This document shows, one piece after another, positions 24,745 to 34,925 of a stretch of 64,000 nucleotides of DNA (position 1 is the first letter of the stretch; every line of letters begins with the position of its first letter). The notes beneath the pieces are model-generated. The model ran no database searches. It was not told the DNA's origin and saw only the letters and a list, made by a program, of their open reading frames with translations. The translations under genes and the position numbers were made by a program. The stretch is taken from positions 25,067,254 to 25,131,253 of the forward strand of contig NC_087065.1 of assembly GCF_963678635.1 (NCBI RefSeq), in the 5' to 3' direction. The DNA comes from Symsagittifera roscoffensis. Lineage: Eukaryota > Xenacoelomorpha > Acoela > Convolutidae.

Positions 24745-26790
24745 TCAAGATCAAAATCAAAGAGAAGTAACTATTCAAACTAGAACAGAAATCAATCATA
24801 CTCAGATAGTCGAAACAGAAACCACCTGAATGAAGGTGGTTGAAACTATTCAGGTAACCGTAACAGAAATTTTTTCAAATATCTGTTCAAGAAATCACGC
24901 AATTAATAATGATAGAAGTAACAATTATAGATCACGAGAACAATCCAATTAAAATAGGAATGGTAGTAAAATCTATAAAAATAGATCATCTCGGATTTTT
25001 TCTAAATCATCAAATTGAAAAAATTACAATGTTCAAATCGACAATATCAAAATCATAGAAACAACACACTAAAACATCAGCAATAAAAAATCTTCTAGAC
25101 CACCCTCTCTCTTGGTTCGCGACTCGCGTTTCTTATTCTTCAGCATCAGTTTCTTGGATCAGCCTGATCATTACTCCGCTCATTTTTGTGACAGCTATTT
25201 GCGATCGCGTCCAACTTCTTGGTGGCGTATTGTCGCTTGCTCGTAAATCCAGAGTCGATGTGGTCGTCAAGAAAATCAAGAAACTCAACCTGAAACAACT
25301 ATTGAACCCCCAAGATTTGGAACCAATGAAACCTCGAACTTTCAATTCAACCACATCCACTGAAATAGTTCAGATGACGACAGTGAAACCGTAATTACAC
25401 TATGATTATTATGTTAAAAATTGAACATGAATTTAAAACTCCTATTTATTCAGATCATTATCAAATTGATCAACTTAATTACAACACCGAGGAACTAGAC
25501 AGAAGTCAAATCGCAGATATAGAACATATTTCACAACAAACAACTAATAATAAATAGTAGTCATAGATACACAAAAATGAACAACTACAGCGCCCCCACA
25601 GTAAGAGAGAATGTGGACCAGCTACTTCTGTTAGAAAGTCGAAATCATCATACAAAAACTCAACCCCCAGACTTAGAAGTAGATTTTTTAACCGACTCAG
25701 GAGCAGAATCAAACATTTTTGACGTAAATACATGGAATGAAATTCAGTCATTAAATCCAAACATGATACTTCAAGGTACAGCAAGTAAGTAAGCAACAGC
25801 TCGCACAATGTACAAATTCACGGAAAGATCAAACTTTTCTACAAACGACATAAACAATCGAAATCACAAACTCCTATTGAATGTTTTAAAGATATATTTC
25901 ACAGCACAATTATCAAATAAATTATAGTAGGATTCCCATTTGTTACTACATAAACACCCAAAAATTAAAATACTAGCTAGCTAGAACTGGAATTCAAAGA
26001 TACATATACGCGAAAAAGAAGTACTTCATTAAAATTTTTGAAAGACTACCAAAACATTTGAAACCTTTTATTGAATTCATTATAATTTTTCATTAATTCA
26101 AATACATCAGTACCATAAAAATAAAAAACGCACAAAAAATACATAAGTTTGACCTTGCTTTCAGACCAAATCATAAACGTTTTTGCGTAACAATATCCTC
26201 GATAAACTATGCAAAAACACGAAACAGAGGTTGTTGAACTACACGCATCTTAAAGTTCACTTTACAAATTCACACTTCTTTTACGAATTCTAGGTTATTC
26301 TGAAACAAATTCTTCATCCAATTGAAGAAAAAGCATATAAAGTAAATAATATCTTAAAATTGTTTCCTCTTGTCAATCTAGTATATTCGATGAAGAATTG
26401 TCCAATATTATTAGCGCACTTAAAAACATTATCGATTTTTTTGTAAAAAAAAACAACTTATTTTAAACTTTCATCTCAAAATTCAAAATAAACAACAAAA
26501 TAACAAATATTTTTAACTAATTTTAATTTTTAGCAATCACTTTTATGTCAAAATAAAATTGAACCAATAGATAATTCATTATCAAAACACTGTATATGTC
26601 TCATCAAAATTTGATATAGGAAAAATTTGCTCACCATTACATCTTCCACTGAAGTCAGACAAATTTTTCAAGAAACAACGCGCTAGTAAAGCATTTATAG
26701 ATTTACAAAACAAAGTAAACCGAAAAAGCGTGATTATTCCACGACATGGCTACCCTGGACCTGAACTCAAAACGGATTGATTCAAAAGCG
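24745..26790 (+). pseudogene. Retroelement gag tail, protease and RT start, array copy 3
   Basis: Same content as copy 1. The protease frame is 25577-25792 with the DSGA motif kept. The RT-proximal peptide SPLHLPLKSDKFFKKQRAS is at about 26630-26690. It shares the small deletion after the protease with copy 2, suggesting that 2 and 3 are closer relatives. Confidence 0.65.
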
Positions 26791-27824
26791 TAGCTTTTTT
26801 TGTTCTCTATCACGTTGTTGCATTGATTTAAAGCGTTTGATTTTTTTTCACGACGTGCTTGATGTAGTTCATTTTTTTGAAACGTTGTATTATTTTCATT
26901 GCTTTAGCGAGATCAACAGTTTTTATACAACTTTTTCCCATCACCTAGCGGAAAACGTTTTGCATCAGGTGTGTCAAATAACTCAAAAAAACTATCAAAA
27001 ATTTACAAATAATTTCAGTTGCGGTTTTCAATCATGAATCGAATTGGAAACACCGGGCAGTTCGCCAGGCATCGACAGATAAAATATCGCCAGGTATCGA
27101 CAGAGTTTGCCAGGCATCGACAGATGAAAAATCATTATTTCAAAAATTAATCTTTTGTGAATTTTATCTGTCAATGAAATCAAATAAATTGCTGGTCTCG
27201 AACTCGTTTTCTAAAATTTCCTTAGATAGCTGACACAACTTCAGAGGCTTTTGCATGTATTTGTTTGTAAAAATTGGTTAAATTATTCTCATCATAGCTC
27301 GTAATTATGCTCTCAAACTTATGCTCGGACCGGCTCGCAATGACAGATATCCGATGGAATTTAAATTCCCAAGGGTTTTTAATTCGATTCCGAAAATCTG
27401 ATGCTAATTAAATTCTCAAGGGTTGATATTTGGATTCCAAAAATAAAAATAAAATAAACCACCGGTATCGAACCAAACTTGACAGAAAATTTTTAGCGCT
27501 ACACAAAAAATTTTTTTGAAAAAATAGTCTTCTACACTTTGTTTCTCTGTATCATTCAAGAGTAGAATATGATACAGAAAAAATTTCAAAACACGATAAG
27601 ATTTGGTATAATTCGATATGTTAACAAATTATTAGAAAATTTTACTCTTTAAAAAGATAATTTTGCTCTATTCGCCTAAATTTTGGTGAAACCCACTGAA
27701 ACTTCAAAAAATTGAGATTTTCTTCTGAGAACAAAAAACTAAACTAATAAGAAGTTATGTGAATCACAGCATCGTGTAGTAAGTTTATTGCCATAAATTA
27801 CACTCACAAAAATGAAACTACACC

Positions 27825-28170
27825 TTTACATAAAATTACTTCGAAAATTCAAAACATGCACATCATGGATTTTTTTCAATTTCTGGAAGAATTTAAAAAT
27901 GCTGAAGAAATGCTGAATGAAGTGCGTAAAATCCACACAAATTATCAGTTTTTTGTAGCTTTCGAGGAACATTCGCCACTACTTTTTGTCAAAAAGGAGT
28001 AAGTTAATTTTTTTCTAACCAAAAAATCAGCAAAGTGGTAAGTTTTATTCAACCGAGCTATCATGATCCAGTGTTCTCCTCTATCATTGCTTGGTGCTGA
28101 GATAACAGTTGCAAAAGAAAATTTTGTTAGTCGAGGTACTTTATTGGAACGGTAAGAATGCATCTACTTG
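27825..28170 (-). pseudogene. Polinton cysteine protease remnant, copy 3
   Basis: Same organisation as copy 1, with GEHWIM and the frame-shifted CGFY block. It belongs to the array unit that runs on into the less rearranged Polinton sequence. Confidence 0.7.
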
Positions 28171-29399
28171 AATCTGAGCTCCTAGATTTTTTCGATAAAT
28201 TGCAAGCGTAAAACATTATCTATCTTTGCAATTGATAGCTGATTTACAACTAAAAACAAAGAAATTGATCGTTTGATAGTGCACTATAGGATAAAAAAAG
28301 AAAGATTAATGACTTACACTCATTTATGTTTTGAATCAACAAAGTCCCACTCACAAGCCTTATGTAGTGGGAAAAGGTGAATGAACATTGTTTTAAAGTC
28401 TCGGTTGAAGAAATGTCTCGGGTTTCAATTAAACAGCATTCATTCTCTATTTTTCTGGAGTTTTAATTCTGAGGAAAAACAAAACAGATAAAACAGAAAC
28501 AATAATGATGGAAAGTCCCAAAAAAGTTTGAATAGTTTTATAGGAACCTGAAAACTCAAAAAAACTAAACTTTTTTGGCAACTGTTCCGAATTTGTCAAC
28601 TTGAATGTTTGATAGTCTTTCTCCCAAGACTATCACTTCCGTTACTTGCCCAAGGGAAATTGGAAAAACATTTCTAATTTCAAGTTTTCTCCACTAAGTT
28701 CTGGATAATGCAAGTGCTCAGCTGCATACTGTAGTGAAGTCAAGTCAAAAACTAGTATATATTGATTCAGATGGTAAAATACTTTTCGGCACCCGAATAT
28801 CCCATATATTAAGGTAGTGTATAGATTTCCCTATGTATAAGGATTAGAAATTCTTTTAGCGAATGAAGAACTCATTAAGATAGGGAATAGTTTTTCCAAT
28901 GTATTAAGATAGGTAAAGATCGAGTTTCAGTGTGATGGTAAGAGAATGGTTAGAAAAACGGTTTTTTTTTTTCGGTTTTTGTGTAGAAATGTCTAGTTAT
29001 GTAGCAAAAATTTCGGCGAGCGTTATCTAATATGTGAATATCAATGGTTAACTACGCGTAGCTTGTAGAAAGAAGGTTTTATAATTTTCATGTACATGGT
29101 GAGTCATTGGAAAGAACTTCAAAAATTGAGATTTTTTATCAAAAATAATGAGAGTTTTTCAAAAAAACTTCAAAACACGATAAGATTTGGTATAATTCGA
29201 TCTCTTAACTAATTAATAGATAATTTTACTCTTTATTAAGATAACTTTGCTCTATTTACCTAAAATTTTGTTGAAGCCTACTGAAACTTCAAAAAATTTA
29301 GTTTTTTTAAAAAAAAAATTAAATTACAAAGAAACTATGTAAATCACAGCATCGTATAATAAATTTATTGCCATAATTTACACTCACAAAATTAAAACT

Positions 29400-29760
29400 A
29401 CACATTTACATAAGATTACTTGGAAAGTCAAAACATGCACATCATGGAAGTTTTTCAAGTTCTGGAAGAATTTAAAAAGCACAAATTATCAGTTTTTTGT
29501 AGCTTTCGAGGAACTATTCGCCAAAATTTTTCGTCAAAAAGGAGTAAGTTAATATTTTTCTACCCAAAAAATCAGCAAAGTGGTAAGTTTTATTCAACCG
29601 AGCTATCATGATCCAGTGTTCTCCTCTATCATTGCTTGGTGCTGAGATAACAGTTGCAAAAGAAAATTTTGTTAGTCGAGGTACTTTATTGGAACGGTAA
29701 GAATGCATCTACTTGAATCTGAGCTCCTGGATTTTTTCGATAATTTGCAAATTTAAAAAA
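29400..29760 (-). pseudogene. Polinton cysteine protease remnant, copy 4, lacking the Cys block
   Basis: The His block (GEHWIM) and YHFADFLGR are kept, and the frame reads for 64 codons. Compared with copies 1-3 about 36 bp are missing near 29480, which removes the CGFY catalytic-cysteine segment. Copies 4 and 5 share this loss. Confidence 0.65.
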
Positions 29761-29943
29761 TTATCTATCTTTGCAATTGATAGCTGATTTACAACTAAAA
29801 ACAAAGAAAATGATCGTTTGATAGTGCAAGATAGGATAAAAAAAGAAAGATTAATGAATTACACTCATTTAGGTTTTGAATCAACAAAGTCCCACTCACA
29901 AATCTTATGTAGTGGGAAAAGGTGAAGGAACATTTTTTAAAGT

Positions 29944-30310
29944 CTAGGTTGAAGAAATGTCTCGGGTTTCAATTAAACAGCGTTCGTTGTCTATTTTTTC
30001 TGGAGTTTTAATTCTGAGGAAAAACAAAACAGATAAAACAGAGAATAATGATGGAAAGATCCAAAAAAGTTGAATAATTTTACAGGAACCTGAAAACTCA
30101 AAAAAACTAAACATTTTTGGCGACTTTTCCGAGTTTGTCAACATGAATGTTTGATAGTCTTTCTCCCAAGACTATCACTTCCGTTACTTGCTCAAGGGAA
30201 ATTGGAAAAACTTTTCTTATTTCAAGTTTTCTCCACTAAGTTCTGGATAATGCAAGTGCTCAGCTGCGTACTGTAGTGAAGTCAAGTCAAAAACTAGAAT
30301 ATAGTGATTC
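29944..30310 (-). pseudogene. Polinton capsid protein C-terminus remnant, copy 4
   Basis: Patches equivalent to 31545-31740 are present (LSGE.LK.., VTEVIV.., SEKSPKMF) with frame changes. A 66-codon open stretch (29944-30144) overlaps it but has no independent support. Confidence 0.45.
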
Positions 30311-30944
30311 AGATGGTAAAATACTTTTCGGCACCCGAATATCCCATATATTAAGATAGTGTATAGATTTCCCTATGTATAAGGATTAGAAATTCTTTTA
30401 GGGAATGAAGAATTCATTAAGATAGGGAATAGTTATCCCAATGTATTAAGATAGGTAATGGTTGGGTTTCAGTGTGATGGTAAGAGAATGGTTAGAAAAA
30501 AGGTTTTTTTTTCGGTTTTTGTGTAAAAATGTCTAGTTATGTAGCAAAAATTTTGGCGAGCGTTATCTAGTCAGTGAAAATCAATGGTTAACTACGCGTA
30601 GGTTGTAGAAAGAAGGTTTTATAATTTTCATGTACATGGTGAGTCATTGGTAAGAACTTCAAAAATTGAGATTTTTTATCAAAAATAAGGAAAGCTTTTC
30701 AAAAAAACTTCAAAACACTTAAGATTTGGTATAATTCGATCTTTTAACTAATTATTAGATAATTTTATTCTTTATTAAGATAATTTTGCTCTATTTACCT
30801 AAAATTTTGGTGAAACCTACTGAAACTTCAAAAAATTTAATTTTTTTTGAAAAAAAACTAAAATACTAAGAAACTATGTAAATCACAGCATCGTATAATA
30901 AATTTATTGCCATAATTTACACTCACAAAACTAAAACTACACAT
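30311..30944. other. Spacer of the ~1.55 kb protease/capsid repeat
   Basis: The sequence is equivalent to 28771-29400: ATTAAGATAG-type repeats, then an AT-rich stretch. No gene is seen. Confidence 0.4.
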
Positions 30945-31310
30945 TTACATAAAATTACTCTGAAAGTCAAAACATGCACATCATGGGAGTTTTTCAAGTT
31001 CTGGGAGAATTTAAAAAGCACAAATTATCAGTTTTTTGTAGCTTTCGAGGAACCATTCGCCAAATTTTTTTGTCAAAAAGGAGTAAATTGATCTTTTTCT
31101 CCCAAAAAGTCAGCAAAGTAGTTAATTTTATTAAATCGAGCTATCATGATGCAGTGTTCTCCTCTATCATTGCTTGGGGCTGAGATAACAGTTGCAAAAG
31201 AAAATTTTGTTAGTCGAGGTACTTTATCAGAGGGGTAAGATTTCATCTACTTGAATCTAAGCTCCTGCATTTTTTCGATAATTTGCAAACGTAAAAAATT
31301 ATCCATCTTT
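30945..31310 (-). pseudogene. Polinton cysteine protease remnant, copy 5, with N-terminus
   Basis: The upstream (minus sense) frame MDNFLRLQIIEKMQELRFK ends at a TAG just before SYPSDKVPRLTK, the start of the protease core, so the N-terminus is visible here. The His block corresponds to the + strand around 31149-31170, where GCAGTG replaces the CCAGTG of the other copies. The Cys block is deleted as in copy 4. Confidence 0.6.
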
Positions 31311-31544
31311 GCAATTGTTTGCTGATCTACAACTAAAAACAAAGAAACTGGTAGTTTGATAGTGCAATTTAGGATAAAAAAAAGAAAGATTAATGACTTA
31401 CACGCATTTAGGTATTGAATCAACAAAGTCTTATACACAAGTCTTATGCAGTGGGCAAAGGTGATTGGATAACGATGGAAAGTCCCAAAAAATTACAGTA
31501 GTTTGATAGGAATCTGGAAATTCAAAAAAACTAAACATTTTTGG

Positions 31545-32130
31545 CGACTGTTCTGAGTTGGTCAACTTGAATGATTGATAGTCTTTCTCCAAGACTATCA
31601 CCTCCGTTACTTGATCAGGGGAAATTGGAAAAACAGTTCTAATTTCAAGCTTTCTCCACTAAGTTCTCGATAATGCAACAGCTCAGCTGCATCCTGTAGT
31701 GAAGTCAGCTCAAAACTAGAATATAGTGATTTAAAAATCTTCCATAGGAAGAGCTTGAAAATCTTCGTTAAACTTCATTGCTTCCATTGTTGTAACATAA
31801 GGGCGACATGGAGAAGTTGTATCTAATGAAATAATTGCTCTTCCACTCCGAATCATTCTAAGCTCCCTCAAACGAAATTGTTGATAATTGAAAGGATTTT
31901 CGTGAAAAGAACCCGCAGCAGCTGATTTTGTATTCATTGCAACAGCTATTCTTCTGATTAGGGCATTATTGAAAACATTTTCCGGAATAAACTAGTTTTG
32001 ACGAGATGGAATGATGAAGTTTCTTGCTATAGTTTTCATCTAATTGTAATGAGCAGGTTCTCTTTCCAGTTTCCATTGCAAGTTTTGATGCAAGTTCTTT
32101 GCGAGAGCGACTGGTTTTCGAACTACTTTT
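31545..32130 (-). pseudogene. Polinton major capsid protein (double jelly roll), C-terminal half
   Basis: One minus-strand frame reads VRKPVALAKNLHQNLQWK, then after TAG MKTIARNFIIPSRQN, then after a second TAG FIPENVFNNALIRRIAV and GSFHENPFNYQQFRL. The last block matches the conserved N-P-F-N-x-x-x-F segment of Polinton capsid proteins. It continues to 31731, and the very C-terminus follows in other frames to about 31545 (VTEVIVLEKDYQSF). The family is usually 500-650 residues, so the N-terminal part is missing. It is located between a small structural gene and the protease. Confidence 0.65.
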
Positions 32131-32465
32131 TCAAGAAATGGTTCTTCTAGTTCTACACTTGGCTTTCTTTTTTCTTCGTCCCAAAAGTTTTCGAGCTGTT
32201 TTTGATCCAACGTCTTTTGCAAATGTTTTGAGTTTTTTTTCGTCCACTGTTAAATTCTCCAATCTCTGGAGCTGCAATATCAAAAAAATCTGTACCAATT
32301 CTTTTTACAGCTGTGACTAAATATTTTTTAATAAAGAGAATTGCAGTGTTCGTGAGAGTTTGTGCAAGAGCACCAAAGTTTTTCCACGCTGTCTTGCATG
32401 TTCACGAAAAATAAGAAATTTAGCTGAATATTCACCAACTCTTTCGTATGAAGTATAAATCAAAA
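32131..32465 (-). pseudogene. Small Polinton structural-protein remnant
   Basis: The minus strand reads ERVGEYSAKFLIFREHARQR (32380-32450). After a frame change come LAQTLTNTAILFIKKYL and GTDFFDIAAPEIGEF, then a basic end SKTARKLLGRRKKESQ. A protein with an RVGE...REHARQR start and an AAPEIG block sits between penton and capsid genes in Polinton-type elements, to my knowledge. I do not know an agreed name. The end runs into the truncated capsid gene, so a deletion probably joins the two. Confidence 0.45.
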
Positions 32466-33203
32466 ATGATTATCCGAAATCTTGCGAAACAAGTGAACAA
32501 CTCGTGTAATTCATATAGACACAAAAGGAATTTTTTCGCCTGTAGTATCTGTTTGTTCTATTTTTATGCTATGGAAAGAGTTTTTATTTTTTTTAAATTG
32601 TAGATTCGTAAAGGTTTGATATGTCATGTACTGTCCTGTTGATATTATATCTCCGTTTGTTTTTTACTTTAGAAATGAAAGGAATACAACGAAGTGAAGG
32701 AGTTTTTGTATCACTTACTATAAATTATTCTATATATCACTTTTTTTAGGGAATGTATTCTTATAAGGTCGTAAGAATACTGAGGAGAACGCTGATCTTT
32801 TTCTTTTTTTTATAACCACTGCCTCAATTTGTTCTAATTCGCAACCAGAAAAGTGACTCAAATCAACACTTTGAAATATAAACACTGATTGCTCCTCAGG
32901 TAAATAGAGGGCAATTTTTTGTGAAATCTTATCTACAAATACATAAATTCCATTGAATTCCTATTTTTGTGCTCCTAACGTTCACGAACTTTGTCATTCA
33001 TGGCTACAACTATATCAAAAAACTTGGATACAACACATGGTCAATATGCATCGGTTCAATCTTTCTTTTTTACTAAGAACACTTTCTCGCCCGTCTATGA
33101 AAGTAAACTTTCCCTCAGTAGCGTTTTGGTACAATAAAGGGTACGATAATTCTGAAATAGCAACCGCCCATTCTCCTGTAAGATGTTTTTGTTCCGGTAG
33201 AAA
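32466..33203 (-). pseudogene. Polinton penton (minor capsid) protein remnant, cut by the LTR element
   Basis: Starting at the LTR border the minus strand reads FLPEQKHLTGEWAVAISELS and PLLYQNATEGKFTFIDGRES. Further patches read ISQKIALYLPEEQSVFIFQS, GDIISTGQYMTYQTFTNLQF and TTGEKIPFVSI, in changing frames and with stops. The L-x-G-E-W-x-V-A-x-x-E start and the ...STGQYM...F.NLQ... block match Polinton penton proteins (single jelly roll). The beginning of the gene is displaced by the insertion at 33204. Confidence 0.65.
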
Positions 33204-34113
33204 TGTAACATGCGCCCGGAAGATACATATCGACGGAAAATAAAACTAAGTCCTAAGACGACTGGCCAACGTCTAAACAGAGCTTTACATGCTTTTAACC
33301 GCCTCTACCAAGCCAATACTTTCGGTGGTCTTTCCAACATCGAGTCGACAAAACGTTACTGCTTTCGGCTTCGGTCAAAACACTCAAATTAACTCAATTA
33401 CATGCAGAAATAGTGAGCTCATGGCTGGGTCTCAGTATCCGCAGACCACGAGACCACTCCCAAAATCAGGGCTACTACTATTTATTGAATTATTGTTGTT
33501 TTTGGTCAGTAGATACAAATCATCATCTCCATCTAAGATGGATCAACCCTTTCCCCCAACTCCTAGCTTCTCATCCTAGCAAAATGAATTCAGATGTTAA
33601 TTAGATTCAATTCAGGACATAATAGGGAAGCTAAAAGTTTATATAAGTTAATAAAAGTTTCAGTCCCGAGCCCCTCCGGATTCCTGAATCCGGGGAAATA
33701 AGACTCTTATCTTCCTTCCGGAAGGCTGTCTTCCACCCTTCACCGTTGTTCGCAACGGCCTTGCAACTATTGTAGCGACACAATAGTTGCAACTCGGAAT
33801 GGTCTCTGCTATTCCTGCAATCTGTCGTTGTTTTTCAATCACAATTCTCGTTGTTATCGCTATCGCAACTAATGTTGTTGTGTTTTTCTCGGGTTTTCTA
33901 TCAAAAATGGCCATTTCTGACGTTTCTCAGAAATATGACGTCATACTTCGAATTTTTAAAATTTCAAAATACCAGAATATCTTGACCTTCACCGTTTGAC
34001 TAATCGTCCCAATAACGTTGTTAATCGCTTAAAACCGTCAATTCGGAAGGTTCGCTGCTAAAATTCCGAATCTGCTGAATTTGCATTTTGGTCCATTCTG
34101 GTCGAATGTCACA
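33204..34113 (-). repeat. 3' LTR of the giant element (910 bp)
   Basis: Matches 63092-63997 with about 23 substitutions (mostly transitions), one single-base indel and one 5-bp indel near 34017. The left end TGTAAC abuts the Polinton penton remnant. Confidence 0.9.
33481..33486 (-). terminator. Polyadenylation signal of the 3' LTR
   Basis: The minus strand reads AATAAA about 150 nt downstream of the TATA box (33638-33645), which places it in the R region. The equivalent in the 5' LTR is 63369-63374. Confidence 0.5.
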
Positions 34114-34121
34114 TACTCCCC
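34114..34121 (-). other. Candidate polypurine tract
   Basis: The minus strand reads GGGGAGTA directly before the LTR start TGTGAC. It is short, but it is the only purine run at the position where plus-strand priming must occur. Confidence 0.4.
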
Positions 34122-34132
34122 GGACAGTCCGG
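34120..34132. other. GGACAGTCC palindrome 3, beside the 3' LTR
   Basis: CCGGACAGTCCGG is self-complementary around a central A/T and starts at the edge of the polypurine candidate. Confidence 0.6.
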
Positions 34133-34404
34133 TCAATGTCCTCATTGAATCTCGCAATGTTCGTAAAATAGGTACAGTGTCATCGAACAGAACTCACAAA
34201 ATGCACGAAATTACTTTTATCCACGTCATATCGACTCACTGCAGAATATAAATGGCATCATACTACATCACTATAGCCTTCAAATTCTTTCATTAGTCTG
34301 CAAATTGAGGATATGAACTAAGATAAAAACATCTTTTCCGACTTCCAATGTCAATGTCCTGACTAAAAACTTTTCTCCTAGATTTTTAAAAAGACGTTGG
34401 TTTG

Positions 34405-34417
34405 CAGGACAGTCCTG
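34405..34417. other. GGACAGTCC palindrome 2
   Basis: CAGGACAGTCCTG is self-complementary around a central A/T and is extended by outer pairing to 34398-34424. Confidence 0.6.
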
Positions 34418-34925
34418 CCAACCAACAAGCTAAAATTATCCTACTACGCTTCTTCCCTTCGGAAATCTTGCTCGATATTGGCCTGAATAATAAAACTAAG
34501 AAACTCTGTGGTTAGAAAGAACAATGAAACAATCCCTCTCTTCGAGAGATTACCCAAGTCTTTCATATCACCACAAAGTGATCAGTTCTCCTAGTTGATT
34601 AAAAACAATCATGCAGGCTGGAATATTTAAATATACTCTTCACTCAAGCCTTTCTAAATAAATAGTAAGTAAGTGTCTGTAAAGCCACTTAACTAAAATC
34701 AAAATGCAACAAATTCAAAACTCAACTAAATGTTTCAGTTTTCAATTACAACTTGGTTGCTTAGTTTGTCATTTGAGTTTTTTCACACACATAAAACAAT
34801 TCGGAGTTTTAATTTCTTCTTCTTCGTCACTCCTTTTTTTTTCTTTTTTCGTCGTTTAGAAGTTCTAAAACTTCTAAATTCTTCTAAATTTCTTTCTTTT
34901 TGCCTCTTATTCTTTCGACCGTTTG

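Larger units (their letters stand above)
14614..29417. repeat. Three tandem ~4.96 kb units fusing a retroelement and a Polinton remnant
   Basis: The units are about 14614-19581, 19582-24542 and 24543-29417, differing by a low percentage of substitutions and short indels. Each starts with plus-strand retroelement gag/protease/RT-start remnants and ends with minus-strand Polinton protease and capsid C-terminus remnants. Units 1 and 2 end in a truncated start of a further protease copy (for example near 19489) joined to about 90 nt of linker and the next unit. Unit 3 instead runs on into the undisrupted Polinton sequence, which shows the orientation of growth of the array. Confidence 0.85.
34114..34925 (-). 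other. 3' untranslated region of the giant element
   Basis: No ORF. It holds several small inverted repeats: 34120-34132, 34398-34424 (TTGGTTTGCAGGAC with GTCCTGCCAACCAA), TCTCTTCGAGAGA near 34537 and ATCACCACAAAGTGAT near 34567. It is T-rich next to the stop codon. Confidence 0.5.

Noticed and set aside
33195-33203. Target-site duplication of the giant element
   Set aside because: Only three bases (AAA) are visible beyond 63997, which is not enough to confirm a duplication of the left flank.
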